DNA of 42,845 bases from Actinoplanes oryzae (GTDB lineage Bacteria; Actinomycetota; Actinomycetes; Mycobacteriales; Micromonosporaceae), in NCBI RefSeq assembly GCF_030757795.1, contig NZ_JAUQWH010000072.1:1-42845 (forward strand), written 5' to 3'. Positions within the stretch are counted from its first letter, which is position 1, and every line of letters starts with the position of its first letter. A program made the position numbers and the translations under genes. Positions 1-15,000 of this stretch are shown here, piece after piece. Below the pieces are notes generated by a model. That model made no database searches and was not told the DNA's origin. It saw nothing but the letters and a program-made list of their open reading frames with translations.

Positions 1-3000
1 GCGGCCGGCTTCGGTGCCGCCGGTCGAGCCGACCAGCACGTCCGGCCCGAGCGTTGCTGCCGCCGCGGAGCCGGTCCCGCCTGCGGTCTACGACCCCGGC
101 CCCGCCGAAACATCAGCTGCCGAGCCCGACAGGACCCCGCCGCCGCAGCCGGTCGTCGTCGAGGCCGACCCGACCGCGCCGAGCCCGCCTCCTGCTGAGC
201 CCGCCCCCGTGATCGAGCAGGCCGAAGCCGCCCCAGCGCCGGAGCCCGCACCACCAGCGGCAACGGCTCCCGCGCCGGAGCCCGCGCCTCCGGTGATGTC
301 GCAGCCCGTGCCGCAGGTGCCGCAGCCGCGCACGGCCAGCCCGGTCGAGCACGTCAAACCCGCACCCAGCTCCCCGGTGGTGGAGCACGTGAAACCGGCC
401 CCGAGCCACCCGATCGAACACACCCGCCCCACCAACACCCCTGGTTCCGGTCGTGAGAAAGGCAGCAACCCGTGACGACAGCCCCCGCGCAAGACTCCGC
501 CCGCCCGCGCTCCTACCTGGGCTGGCAGCAGGAGAAGGTCGCCTTCATGTACGGGCTGTCCGGGCGCCGCTTCGCGATGCTCGCCGCCGCCGTCCTGCTC
601 GCCGTCTGGCCCCTGGTGATCGCGAATATGAAGACGGGCATCGTCGCCTGGCCCCTCGCCGTCATCATCGGGGTCCTGGCCTGGGTGCGGTTGGGCGGGC
701 GGACCGTGGATGAGTGGGCGGTCGCCGCCGTCTCCTACGGCTGGCTGCGCGTGCAGGGCCAGCACAAGTTCGCCTCCGCAGCCTTCGCCCCACCCGCCAA
801 GGACCCGGTGGCGGCGAAGCCGCAGGACCTGCCCGGCATCCTCGCCCCGGTGCAGATCCTGCACGCCGAGATGCCCGGCGGCGGACCCCTGGCCATCGCG
901 CATCACCGTCTCGACCGCACCTACACCGCCGTCGCCCGCGTCCGTGTCCCCGGCATCGGCCTGGTCGACACCAGCCGCCGCGAGCAACGCGTCGCCGGCT
1001 GGGGCTCGCTGCTCAGCGGCCTGTGCACCGAGGGCGCGCCGATCGTCCGGGTCCAGGCCCTGCAACGCCTGCTGCCCGAATCGGGTGCTGCGCTACGCCG
1101 TTGGCACGCCGACCACCTCGTTGACGGATCTCCGGCGATCACCTCGGAGATCACCAGCGGGCTGCTGTCGACCGCGAGCCTGGCCACCAGCGACCGCGAG
1201 GCCTATCTGGCGTTCACCATGGACGCGCGGAAAGCTGCCCGCGCGATCAAACACGCCGGTGGTGGCACCGCCGGAGCCGCCGCCGTCCTCACCCGGCAAC
1301 TCCGCGCGCTGTCGGGTTCGATCGCGGGGGCGGATCTGATGGTGGAGGGCTGGCTCGCCCCCAGGGATCTCGCCGAGGTCCTGCGCACCGCCTACGACCC
1401 GCACGCCGGACGGCACCTGTCCGAGCGCCGCGCCCTGGCCACCGGCCCCCTCGCCTCCGGTGACGAGCTCGAGCCCGGCGTCGACCCGGCCGCGGCGGGG
1501 CCGGCGGCGGCGATCGCCGAACCCGGCTCCTACGTGCACGACGGCGCGCAGTCGGTCACCTTCTGGGTGCATGACTGGCCCCGCAACGAGGTCTACGCCA
1601 CCGCCCTCGCCCCGCTGCTCGGCGAAGGCCAGCACCGCCGAGCCTTCTCCCTACACGTGGAACCGCTCGGCCCGCGGCAGGCCGAACGGGAGGTGATGCG
1701 CGAGCGCACCGCCCGCAGCGTCGCCGTGGCGATGCGGCAGCGCTCCGGGCAGATCGTCCCCGAACACGAACGCCAAGCCCTCGATCGCGCTCGGGCGCAG
1801 GACATCGAACGCGCCGCCGGGCACGGCCTGGTCCGCTTCACCGCCTACGTCACCGTCACGGTCACCGATGCGGACAAGCTCGAAGACGCCTGCGCCGAAC
1901 TCGAAGCCGACGCCGCCGCAGCCCGGATCGAGTTGCGGCGGATGTGGTTCGCCCAGGACATCGGCTTCGCCATGTCCGCTCTGCCGCTCGGCTTCGGCCT
2001 GCCCAAGAAGAGGTGGTAACCCATGGCGTCTCGTGATCTTCCCGTCGCCGACCTCGGCGACCTCTTCGGCGCCCACGCCGCCACCGTCACCACGAAGAAG
2101 CGCGGGCGACGGTCCGAGCGGCCGGCCAAGGCCGTGCGGGAGCCGGTGCCGCCGGCGCACGGCTGGGCTCGCCCGTTCGGCGGACGCGCCCCTGCCATGC
2201 CGGAGCTGCCGAGCTTCCGCGGCTCCACCGGCCAGGTCCAAGGCCTCTACCCCTGGTTGTATGGTGCGTCGATGCCGCCGGTCGGCGCCTACATGGGCGT
2301 CGACTGCCTGAGCGGCGGCGCCTTCAGTTGCCATCCGATCGCCTGGCTGCACCGCGGCTACATCACCAACCCGAACATGCTCATCACCGGCGTCCCCGGC
2401 GCCGGCAAAAGCGCGACGATCAAGGCGATCGCGCACCGGCTGATGGCCTACGGCGTGAAGGCCTTCGTCCCCGGCGACATCAAAAACGAATACGCGCCCC
2501 TCGCTCGCGCGCTCGGGGTGGAGCCGGTCGAGCTCGGCCCCGGTCTGCCCGCCCGGCTGAATCCCCTCGATGCCGGCCCGCTCGGCGACAATCTCCCGAG
2601 CGATCCGGAGTTGCTGCGCGAGCGCCTGGACGAGATCCAACGGCGGCGGATCACTCTGCTCGGCTCGCTGATCACCATGCGGCTCGGCCGGGAGCTCACC
2701 CCGACTGAGGAAGCTGCTCTCTCCCTGGCCATCCAGCACGCCTCCGGCCAAGCGACGGCGAACTCGCGGCTGGTGGACCCGACGATCCCGCAGGTCTGGG
2801 CGCTGCTGCGCGATCCGCTGCCGGAGATGGCTTCGGAGATGCGCGTGCCCGGTTTGGACATCGGCGAGCTGCGGGAGATGATCCGGCCCTGCGCCGATGC
2901 CCTCGGCAACATGGTCCAAGGCTCCCTCTCCGGGTTGTTTGACAAGCCGACGACGGTGCGGATGGATTTCGACGCCCCGATCCAAACCGTCGACCTGTCG

Positions 3001-6000
3001 CGGATCGACGGGCGCGGCGACGACACCGTCGCCATGACCCTCGCCTGCGTCTCCTCTTGGGGCCAGGCCGCCATCGACCGCCCGGACGGTCCCGTGCGGC
3101 TGGTCATCCGCGACGAGCTGTGGCGGGCCATGCGGATCCCCGCCATGATCCGCAAAGTCGACTCCGACCTGCGCCTGTCGCGCTCCCAAGGCACCATCCA
3201 GCTCCTCGCCACTCACCGTCTCGCCGACTTCGAGGCCGTCGGGGCGGCCGGGTCGGCGGAGGTCGCGATCGCCCGCAACCTCATCGCCTCCTGCGATGTG
3301 CGGATCTGCCTGCGCCAGGACACCGCACCTTTGGCGATGACCCGCGACGCGATCGGGCTGACCGACACCGAATGCGCGCACATCGCCTCCTGGTCCGGCG
3401 AGCAGATCGGCCGCGCCGTGTGGAAGATCGGCCGGACCTCCAGCCACATCGTCCAGACCGTTCTGCACCCGCTCGAGCGGCAGCTGTACTACACCAACGA
3501 GAAGATGGCCGTCTAAGTCATGGCGAGCAATCCGGGCGCGTCGGCGACCACCCGCATCCGCGGCACCAGCTACCTGACCAGCAGCGACACCCTCGTCCTG
3601 CTCCTCGTCGGCGCGCTGGCGTTCGGCGGCTACGGGGTGTGGCTCACCGGGCAACTCGCCGCCTTGGTCACCCACGCCACGTGGCCGGCGGTCGGCATCG
3701 ACCAGGCATTCACCCTGCTGACCGGCATGCTGCGGCATGCCGGGGACCCGCGCCAGGCGTGGCCCGAGCCCGCCCAAGGGCTGCTGCCCGGCCCGTTCGG
3801 CTTCTACACGGTCATGCTGCTGGTCTTCGCCGCCGAGACGGTGCTGCTCGCTTTCGGGGTGCGCTGGTTCCGTGGCGACCGGCCCACCCGGGGCATGGCC
3901 GCGACCGCCGACCTGGACAAAACCCTGTCGTCGGCGGCCGTGCTCGCGCGCGGCCGTCGAATCCGGCCCGGCCTCACCGGCAAACCCGCCCTCGCGGACG
4001 TCGCGGTCGATCTCGGCACCGTCGGACGCCGCCACCTGTACGCCGGTCTGGAGTCGTCGGTGCTGTTGATCGCGCCACCGCGGCAGGGCAAGACCAGCCA
4101 AGTCATCATCCCCTGGCTCCGCAGCTTCCCCGGGGCGGCCGTCGTCACCTCCGTCCGCACCGACGTCCTGCAAGCCACCGCCGCCCTACGGCGCGGGACG
4201 GCGTGGCTGCTCGACCTCGACACCCATACGGTCTGGCCGCACCAGGTCCGCTGGACCCCGATCGCCGGCGCCGCCGATTTCGACGTCGCCTACCGCCGCG
4301 CCGACGTCATGATCCAAGTCGGCAAACAAGACAGCGCCAGCGACAGTTCGAACGCCGGGTTCTTCGCCATGACCGCCACCAACCTCCTGGCCTGCTGGCT
4401 GCACACCGCAGCACTGACCAGCCGCACCATGGATGACGTCCTCACCTGGTCCCTCGATGCCAGCATCGACACCCCGATCAAACTCCTCCGCGATGCTTCG
4501 GGTGCGCGCGAAGGCGTGGTGAAACTCCTCGACGCTTTCTACCGCCAGCCCGACAGCACCCGCGCCAACCTGTGGTCGACCGTGCAGACCGGCACCAGCG
4601 TGCTGCTCGGCCGCACCGCGGCCAGGGTCTTCTCCGGCCCCGCCACGGATTCGTTCGACATCGAGGCGTTCCTGCGCTCCGGCTGCGACACCCTGTACTT
4701 GGTCGTCGATGAGAAGAAGGCCGACGCGCTCGCGCCGCTGATCACCGCCTTCGTCGAAGAAATCACCACCGTGGCGATCGGCCTGGCCAAGCAGTCCGAG
4801 AATCTGCGGCTGGATCCGCCGCTGGGGCTGATCCTCGACGAAGTTTCCAACGTGGTGCCGTTGCCGGACCTGCCGAACACCATGTCCTTCGCTGCGGGCT
4901 TCGGCATCTTCACCGTCGCCGTCCTGCAAAACCTCGCCGCCGCCGAACGCCGCTGGCACCGCGTCGGCCGCGAAGAACTCTGGAAAAACTCGACCGTCAA
5001 AATCGCATTGGGTGGGCTCGCCGGTGACGACCTCGACGCCTTCTCCCAACTCGCCGGCACCTACCGCGAAACCCTGATCATCCCCCAGCACCACCGCGAC
5101 CACGTCACCCTGCAGGCCAGCGTCGTCGACCGCAAAACCCTCTCCCCGGATGCGATCCGCACCCTGGACGAACGCCGCCGCGAAGCCCTGATCATCCACG
5201 CCACCACCCCACCGGTGATCACCCGCATGCAACGCCACTACGAAGGCCCCCACGCCGCCGACCACACCCGCGCCATCGCCCACGCCCACACGCTCATGCA
5301 CCCCGAACCCGCGACGGGAGCCACCCCATGAACCCCACTTCCCTCGACCTGGGTGGCGAGCCGCTCCCGGAGCCGGAGCCGCTGATCCGCGAGTGGCATG
5401 CGATGAGCAGCGACGAGCAAACCGAGACCTGGCAGGACCTGGTCGACTGGGTCATCTGGATCCACGACCTCTACGAGCTGTCCCGCGAAGAACGCCTCCC
5501 GCTGTGCTGGCCGCAGCACCCGGGTCTCGTCGAAGAGCTGCGCTCTCTGAAGGTCTGGCGCGAACAGATCTACGACAACCCCGACGCCGCGTCCGCCCCG
5601 CACAGCGCCCGCTCCTGGCACGGCGAACTCCGCCAGTCGATCACGGCCGCGGTCGGGTTCTACGCGCCCAGCTGCCGCAGCGGCCACACCGACGCCGCCC
5701 TGTTCGCCGACACTCACCCGGACCTGGCCGAGAAGTGGCGGGGCGCGGCTCCGCCGGTCATGGCCTCGGCCCCGGCCCTGCCCACCATCGCCGAGCCTGA
5801 GGTCACGGTGATGTCGGCGCAGGACATGCACGACGCGCTCACCGCCGGGACCGCGCGCCGGCACAGCGCCGCCCTGCCCACCTGCGCCTTCTACGCCGAT
5901 GGCTGGTGGCGGCGTGAGCCGGACAGTACCTGGCAGCGCGTCACCGGCGACGAAGCCGCCGCCCTCGAGCGCAGCAGCCAGCAACTCGACGCCGCCGACG

Positions 6001-9000
6001 CCGCCTACCAGCAGCACATCAACCGTGAGGACCAGCCCTGATGTCAGAACTTGTCACACGCGCTGAGCAAGGCCTCCTCGGCGCCATGCTGCGCGACTAC
6101 GACCACCCCTTCGTCATCGACAGCATCGAACCCGACGACTTCGCCCACGCACAACACCGCGCCGTCTACCGCGTCCTGCTCGAAAACGACACCAGCGACG
6201 CCAGCCCCGAGCAACGCATCGCCCTGGTCGCCGCGACCGCGGAAACACATGTCGACCCCGCCTGGCTGCGGGAGCTCCTTGACAACGCACCAGCTGACCC
6301 GCTGGTCATCGGCTACAGCAGCATCGTCTACGAAGCCTCCTTCAACCGCATGTTCGTCGAGCTCGCCGAGCCCACCCACCGCGCTGCCGAGGCCGTCACC
6401 GACCCCGAAGGCCGCGCCGAGTTCCGACGGCTGGCCGACATCCTCGACGCGCAGGTCGCCTACTTCGGCGCACAGTCCACCGCCGATCCGATCATCGACA
6501 TCGCCCTTACGGTGAAAGACGCCGAACTCGACCTGAGGATCGCGCTCAACCGCGAAGATCAGGTCATCGCCGACATCGTGCAACACCCCGAACGCGCCCG
6601 CGACGTCGCCGCCTGGCTCGACTCTGCTGTGTTCACCACCGAACAACGCCGGCACACCTTCGAGTTCGCCGTCTCCCAGGCCTACGACAGCGACCACTTC
6701 GACGCCGTCACCCTCGCCTGGCAGATCAACCGCGCCCAGAACATCACCGCCTACCCCAACGCCGCCGCCCCACCCGCATCGATCGACGCCGACTACACCT
6801 ACCTCACCCGCCTCTACACCGCGACCGTCACCTCCGGCACCGCCATCGCCGTCGGCCGCGAACTACTCACCGCGCACGTTCAGGCTCAGCACCAGCACAC
6901 CAGCAGGCCGCAGCAGGTTACGCCGATCGGACAGGCACCTCCACGCCCCCAAGCACAGCGGCAGTTGAACACCCCGCCGCTGCACCAGGCGCCCGCCACC
7001 GACATCCGCCCCATCGAGCTGTGACGGAACGAGCGACCATGAGCGACCACACCCAGCCCCACCCCGCCTCCGGCGACCTGCGTACGCCTCGGACCCTGGC
7101 CAGCGACGTCATGCGCGAACTCATCAGCACCGCCGACGCCGCTGTGCTCGGCGAGCACCCTCGCTTCCGGATGTTCGCCCGCTACGACAACCACTGGTGG
7201 GTCGACGCCGGCAACACCTTCATCGAAATCACCGGCGACGAGCAAACCCGCAAACTCGACCGCTGGCACCAACGGATGTCCCAGGGCAGCCTCTGGGCCT
7301 GAACCCGCGTAGCCCTCCTGTCCTGGGGCGAGGAGCACCGGGCGCAGCTTTGGTCAGGCAGCTGCTAGGGCCGGATCAGCATAAGGCGTGGCGCCCGGTT
7401 CCGGGGCGGGCAGCCAGGCAACACCGTAGGTGGCCCAGCGTTGCATCACAGCACGATCCACGACATGGATGCCCTGGCTGGCCGCGAACTGCCGCGCGGC
7501 CTGCGACAGGGTCCGGTTGGTGACGATCGCGACGACGTCCGCCGCGTGCACCGGCCTGGCGGTGCCGTTGAGCGCGTGCACGTAACGCGGATCGACCCGG
7601 CTGCGTGGCTTGATCGAGTGCTTGCACTGCACCACGACACGTCGACCGTCCTGCGTCGTCGCGATCACGTCCGCGCCCTGGTCGTGGGCGCCACCGCGGG
7701 CTCGCAGGATCGTGCAGCCGTCACGGTACAGCAGCCAGGCAACGATCTCCTCGAACTTCTCCGGCGACAGCTGGTCGATGTGCTCCAGCGTCAGCGACTC
7801 GAAGGTCGTCGCGAACCCTTTTCGCCTGTCCAGTTCCGCGAGCAGTGCGTCAAGATCGCTGTAGAGACGCTCCTGGTCGGTGTTCCAGCGGCTGATGGCC
7901 CGCTCCAACGCGGCCCGCAAGCCCTGCAAATGTCGCAGGACCGAGCGGTCGCGAGGTGCACCAGTACGGAAGGCCGCAGTGAGCGTCTCTTGATCGCACA
8001 TCCGGCTCAGCTCAGCGATGGCTTTCTCGCACAAGGCGATGTGGCCGCGGACGAGGACGTGTTCGTTCTCGACTCGTTCACGTAGACGCTGATGAAGCTC
8101 GGCCGCTTCTTCGCGTACATATGCCCACTCCGGTCTCGCCTGCTGGCGCTGCCACTCGGCGGCCGTCTCCAGCATCGTGGTGATGGCGGCGGCGAGCGGG
8201 AGCCACTCGTCGTGCGCCTGCGTCGCGACCCTGATCTCGACATGGCGGAACACGATGGCATGCACGTCCGCCTCGCTGAGGCGGCCCAGGTTGCTGCCGA
8301 AAGCCCAGTTCAGGTCGGTGTCGGCAAGCTTTGGAGGCCTCACGGACACCGAGCTGTTGATTTCCACTGCGAGGAGGCTACCTGCACCCACCGACAGAGT
8401 TGATCTTGTAGGTGTGCGGCTCACCGGCGGGCCATACGTGCCGGTGATAGCTGGATGGCTCGGTGGCGGGCTAGGTAAGGGGTTCAGGGGCGGAATCGGA
8501 GTCCAGAGCGTCGCCCTGACGCCGCAACACTGATGCAAGCGCAATGTCGACTTGCCCTCCGGACATAGATGCCGATTCGGGCATACGGCGCCGTATTGCC
8601 GCATAGTAATTTTTTCGTTTTTGAGAGTTTTTCAAGGCGGTTTTGTAAATATCAAGTGTCACGCCGCATCGAGCCGTCGAGCTGCACCAATGCCTAGGTT
8701 CACCTAAACGATCTCTGGACCGTGATCAAGGTCACCTACATAGACAAACATTAATGCAATGAGGGATACTGAGCGTCCCGGGATCAAAAAAGAAAGTCGC
8801 TGCGACCTCACCCAAAGAAACCTTGCGACGCGCATTCGCAATCTTTGCCGCAGTTGCAGCATTTCTTGCCCTGACCGCAAGCCCGACTTACGCAAGCCCC
8901 TCAGTTTCGCAGTCCGATGAGCCGAGCCAGACCGAAATTCAGAAAGAGATGAGCGGTCGCGGCACCTTCTACGCCCCGTTTTTCTCGGAAGATTCCTCCA

Positions 9001-12000
9001 TCCTTCAGGACCCCCCGGGTGGTGGTTGCGATTTTTCTGATGTGAACGGATCCGGAACCGCCTACTACACCAATGGCGTCCTGACGGGCACCGAGGTCCA
9101 GTGGCACGCCCAGACGATCTGCACAACGACAGCGGCCGGGCAGTCCATGGGTGGAATTATCGTGAATTCCTCCCTGTGGCTCAACGGAAGCAGTGTCGAC
9201 ACCGGCACGGAATTCGTTTGCACAAACTGCAACCTCGGGAACTCCCCGGGGGCCTGGGTGGGCGGCCCTTCCGCTTCCGGCACCTACTGGGTAGGAGCAA
9301 CCTTCAATTACCTTCTCCCGGACGGCTGGATCTGGGGCACCCCCGGCACCACCGCATGCAACGTAAGCACCACCAACACCGCACTGTTGATCTGCGGCAA
9401 CACGAGCGGCACGATGTACTTTCCTCCAACGAATTGATATTGACAGGCGACTAGTCGACGGCTAGGACTGCCGGGCGTATCGTACATGCGGGTGAAGTCT
9501 CGCTCAGCCGAGACTTCACCCGTCACTAACATTTCACAGACGGAGGCCCAGTGGAAGCCCTCGCTTACTTGCAGGGAAAAATCGCGGAGCTGGAGCGGTC
9601 TAATCGCTTGCCAAATGTTGACGCATTCCAGCTGGCATACTCCGAGCTTCAGAGCGCCACTTCCGCCCTAATCCACTTCGGGCACATCGGACGCCAAGAG
9701 GCTGACCAGTTACTTCGGCAGGTTATCAGTGATTATTCGCGGGGCGGCGGCCATCAGGTAGCACTCAGGTTCGCTGCAACGGGAACAGCTTCCACCCGAA
9801 TAACGCCGCTTCCCGAGGCCCTCCTACCGGCCCCCCCTGACGCCGGTCCAGTCGCGCCAGATCTGGATGGCAGCGAAAACTGCGGCCTATTGGAGCGAGT
9901 TGTTGCATTGCATCCGCAAACCGCAAATTTGCAGGGAATCACCGTTTCCCTAATTAGCGCTGAGCTGTGGTCGAATCGTTTTGTCGTTCACTTGTATCGT
10001 CCGGCCTCTCACGGCAGCACGGTTGAGAGAGTTATTTCACGTTCACGATGGCGCGCACGAACAAAGGACGGGAAGAACCTCCAAGAGATTGCGTACCATT
10101 CCTTTGAAGATGGGCAAAACCTCGTCGAGACTGTATCATTTACGCCTGGAATCAATTTTGGCGTCGATAGAATTATCGTCGTCCTCGAGCCCGACCTGGA
10201 CAGCGATGTCGGATTCGAAATCCGCATGCCAGTAGAGGGTTAGTTCGAGTAGCAACTTGGCGGCGCTCTACTCCAGGTGTAATTCGAATAAAGTCGTCCT
10301 GGTGTCACTCAAGCGCCATGTCGCGGGATTCCGGCGGCCCGACATGCGCGCACTAGCATCCGAAGGCGTGGCGTTTTTGCCCTCCCGTGTCCTGGCGGCA
10401 CGGCCGCTCTCGCGATTCAGACGTCGGCGCTGTTGCGGCCCTGGCTTGGTACGGTTGCTGGATTCTTCGTGTCAGCAAGATAATCTCAGGGCGCGTCGGG
10501 GTCGAAGGTGTATTCTTGGAGACGCCGACGTTCATCTGAGGTAAGTTTGGCCCAGGTGTACGGAAACCGCGGGTCGCCGCCGAGGCCTGTGCCGTCGAGG
10601 CCGAGGGCTTCGACGGTGTTGAAAGACAGTTCGTCGTCCGGGTGTCTGATAAAGAGTCCGAGCTCGTACGGGATTTCATCCATGGCGCAAGATCCTGTCG
10701 ACGTATCCATTTTGCGTGACCACACCCCGAAGCGTGGTCGGACGGTGTGATTGGTATGCGGCGCCGGCTCAGGGGCGTTCGGCTGCTTGGGCGATTAATT
10801 GGTGCATTGAGGTGCGGTTCTGGATGCGGTGGCCGATGGCGTCTTCGAGGGCGGCATATTGGCGTGCGAGCTGAGGCCGCAGCTGGCAAGCGAGAACCAG
10901 GTCGCGGCGTGACGCCAAAGGGCAAATCGAACAGGATAATCTGCTCATTCCGGCCGTATAGGCCCAGTGGCGTGGGATGCCGGTGGCGTTGACGGTGTTC
11001 CAGACCTGGTCGATGGTCCAGTCGTGGATAGGGAGCCATTCGGTGACCTCGCGGGCGCGGTTTCGCGTGCTGGTCCGCAGCCTCGGACGCCGGGCGCGGG
11101 TCGGGGATTCGGCGGCGCGGAGCCCGAGGGCCGACAGCACCCGCAGGGGCCGGTCGAGGTGGCGGAATTCGCCGCGCAGCAGTTCGGTGACGTACTTGCC
11201 GGCAACCGCCCGTTTTTGGTCGGCGGTGCAGAAGCGGGCGTGGGCGGCGGGGAAGTAGCCGCGCTGGTGGATCAGGTCGAGCAGTCCCCGGAACTGGCGC
11301 CGGACGGCGAATCGCAGGCCGTAGTGGTGGGCCTGGGTGGCGGCGAGGTCGACGACGCCGGGCCATTCGACGCCGGGGAGTTCGGCGTGGAAGACGGTGA
11401 CGCGGTCCAGGACTCCGGCGGCGTGTGCGGCGTGTGCGATGACGTCGAGTTGTGCGGCGCTGTCCTTGCCGGCGCTGGACTGCACGAGGATGGCGTCGTA
11501 CCGGGTCAGATCGATCATGGCGCGAGCTCTTATCTGTCAGGGGAAATGGGTCAGTCGCGCGAGGTGCCGCAGCACGTGACGTGTGCTGCGGCACCTCGTG
11601 GATCAGTTCCGAAAGCGCGGCGACCGGGTACGCGCGGCGCGCGCCAGCCCGGTCTGGTTTTAGTAGGTGAGGTCGATGCCGGGCTGCGGTGCCGGGTGTT
11701 CGTGGGCCGGTGGTGCGATGACCCGGCGGCGGCTGATCACCTGCTCGGTGCCACCTGAACTGCCCGGTGCGGACGACGCGGCAGGGCTCGGGGCGGGGTA
11801 GAGCAGGCCGCGGGTTTCGAGCTCGGCCTGCAGATGGGTGGCGTAGAAGGCGGCGGTGATGAGGGTGTCGGCATCGCCGTGGCGGGGGCCGAGCCAGTCG
11901 TTGCCCAGGCGCGTGGCGAGGGCGGCGGTGATGGCGTCGCGGTCAGTGTCGGGCAGGGCGAGATAGAGGTCGGCGGCGACCCGGGCGGTCGCCGGGTCGG

Positions 12001-15000
12001 CAGCCAGGGTGTGGGGGTGGCGGGTGGCGAGGACGGCGTCGGCGGCGTGCAGGAACGCCCGGTGCCCAGCTGATTCGGCGGGTTGATAGGCGCCGAGGGG
12101 GTGGGTGGGGTCGTCGGTGGTGACCTGGTGCTGGTCGCGGTAGGCGGCCACGATGCCGAGGTGCCGCAGCCACACCGCGTGGGCGGCCGGGTCGCCGGTC
12201 GGGGCGGGGCCGAGGCCGGCAAGCCAGGCCGGTTGCTGCTGGATGGCGGTCATAGTGAGTTCATGCTGCCGCTGCTGAATGAGCTCGTCGGCCTGGTCGA
12301 GGTAGCGGCGGAAACCGGTGTCGGGGGTGGCCGGGTTCGCGGGCAACCACGGCAGCACTCCGGCTGCGGGGGTGGGTTTGAGGTAGGTGGTGATCGTGGC
12401 GCGGACGCTGTCGAGGTCCCCGCCGACGGGGATCGCGGAGAGCAGCAGTTCGGCCGGGCGCCCGGAGTTTTCGGCGGCTTTCAGCGTCCAGGCCAGGGTG
12501 CGCCAGGCGTCGAAGCCCTCGGGTCCGGCCGGTGCGGGGGCGTGGTGCAGGTGTTGGTTGATGCGCCAGGCCAGGACTTGGGAGATCGAGCGGGCGCCGG
12601 TGAGCGGTTGGGTGTGGGCGGCGGTGTGGGCGATGGTGAGGGGGTTGTGTCCGGCGAGTTCGGCGCGGCGGATCGCGGCGCGTAGCGCGGGCCAGGCCGG
12701 TTCCGCCATGATCGCGGCGGCGCGCTGGGGGTCGAGGGCGAGCGCGAGGACGGCTTCGACATTGGTGTTTCCGGTGCTCGGGTCGGTGTGCAGCAGCTGC
12801 GGCACGGTGACCGCTTCGGCGGGGTTGAGGATGTCCTTGTCGACGATCTTGGTGCGGAGCAGGGCGGCGTAGCGGGTGGCGTCGGCTGCGCTGGGCTGGG
12901 CGAGGGCGGGTTGTGGGGTGCGGCCGTCGATGTGCTCGTTGATGCGCCACACCAGCAGCTGCGCCGCCGAGTCCCCGGCGGTCAGCGGGCCGCGGCGGGC
13001 GGTCGCGGCGAGGACTTGCGGGAGGTCCCAGCCCTCGGCTTCGACCTCTTGCAGGGTGCGGATGACGGTGGTCCAGGCCGGGTCGCGCAGGACCTGCCAG
13101 CCGTCTTCGTCGAGGGTGCTGGTGAGCAGGGTACGGAGCCGGTCGGTGGCGGCGTGTTCGGCGGCGTGGCGCAGCATCGGCAGCACGGTGGCGATGCTGC
13201 GCGCGGTCTCCCGGCCGGAGGCGATGGCCTCGGTGGCCGAGGGTTGGGCGCCTTCGGCGGCGAGAACTTGCTCGAGGACTTCGCGAGCCGCTTTCGCGTG
13301 GCGGTCGTAGATACTGCGGTCGAGCCGGGCGTCTTCATCGACCGGGAGGATGCGGTGGGTGACGGCGTAGAGGGTGGTCTGCTGGCGGGCGCGGGTTGCG
13401 GCAACGTAGAGGGTCTCGCGGGTCATGTCCTCGGTGATCAGCGCATGCGCGGTGTCGACCGTGGCGCCCTGAGCGCGGTGCACGGTCGTGGCGTAGCCGA
13501 GCTCGACGTGCGCCGCGACGTAGTCGGCGGGCAGGGTGACGGTGCCGCCGTGGCGGTGATGCCGCACCGCAAGCGACCCGTCCTTGTGGCGGCCGGTGAC
13601 GGTCCAGGCGTCGCCGTTGCGGACCCAGTCCTTGCCCCGGTTCGCCGTCAGCTTCCGGTTGTTGTCGCGGGTGACGATCCAGTCGCCGACCCCGGCGATA
13701 TTGCCGTCGTGCAGGATCACGCCGGTGGGTTCGACGTGGCCTGCGGTGACGCGGTCGGCGCGGGCGCGGGCGGACAGGTCGGTTACCCCGCTGGTGGTGG
13801 CGGCGAGCATCAGCGTGGTGAGGCCGCGTGTCATGTCGGTGTGCCATGCGGTGTAGGCCTGTTCGAGGAGGGCTTCGGCGGAGCCGCCGACGATGCGGTT
13901 GTTCGCGGTGTAGAAGTCCAACGCCGCGCTGTCGCCCTCGCGCAAACGGCGGGTCGCCGCCGCATGATCCGGGTGGGTGAAGCGGTGCAGCTCGGACAGC
14001 TCGACGGCGCCGGCTTCGGTGGCGAGGAGGCGTAGGGCGCCGCCGGACTCGACGGCGGACAGCTGCCGGTAGTCCCCGAGCAGCCGCACGCTCGCCCCGT
14101 GCTGCTGGGCGATGTCGCGCAGGGTGTCGAGGTTGCGGGTGCCGGCGAGCCCTGCTTCGTCGACCAGGATCACGTCCCCGGCCCGCACCTGAAAGAACGC
14201 TTTCCCTGCCGGGAGCCGGCCGTCATGGTCGGGGGTGGGTTGGCCGTGGGTGAGGTGTTCGTAGACGAACTTGTGCACGTTCTCCGCCGCCGTGCCGCCG
14301 AGATCGGCGGATAGGACGGCGGCGGCCGAGGCGGAGGTGGCCAGGGGGATCAGGCGGCGGCCTTGCTGGTCGAGGACGTGTTGGTAGGCGCGCATCGCGG
14401 TGGTCTTTCCGGCGCCGGCCGGGCCGAGCCCGACTGCGATCAGATGCGGGTCGGTGGTGAAGGCGACGACCAAGTTTCGTTGGCCTGGGTCGAGGCGGGT
14501 GCCGGTGGTGGCCTCGAACCCGTCGAGCACCGCGTGCACCGCCGCCTCCGGGACGACGGTGAGGGTGGGGGTTCGGGCAGCGTTGAGGAGGCGTTGTTCG
14601 GCGTCGAGGATCTGCTGGCTGGTGTAGCGGGTGGCCTCGTGTTGCACGAACACCGACGTTCCGTCCGGCCGCCGTAACGCGGGCGGTTCGTCCAGCGGCG
14701 GGGCCATGGTGACCTGCACCGACAGGGCGACGGCGGCGTCCACGACCCGGTCGAGCAGCAGGGTACGAGCCTCAGCGCCGATGCGGGGAAGTCCGTGTGG
14801 GAGGACGGAGGGGGGTGGCTCGCGGAGCATGCGGTCGGCTTCGGCCCGAAGGTTCCAGCGGGTCCAGGTCGAGCGCGATTGCTCCGCCCACCCGACCGCG
14901 AGGGCGCCCAGGGCGGTGATCTGGTCTGTGGACACGGCTGTGGATAATCGCGAGTGCTGCTCGCCTTCCCCGCGGTGATCAGCCACCACGGCAGCGAGAA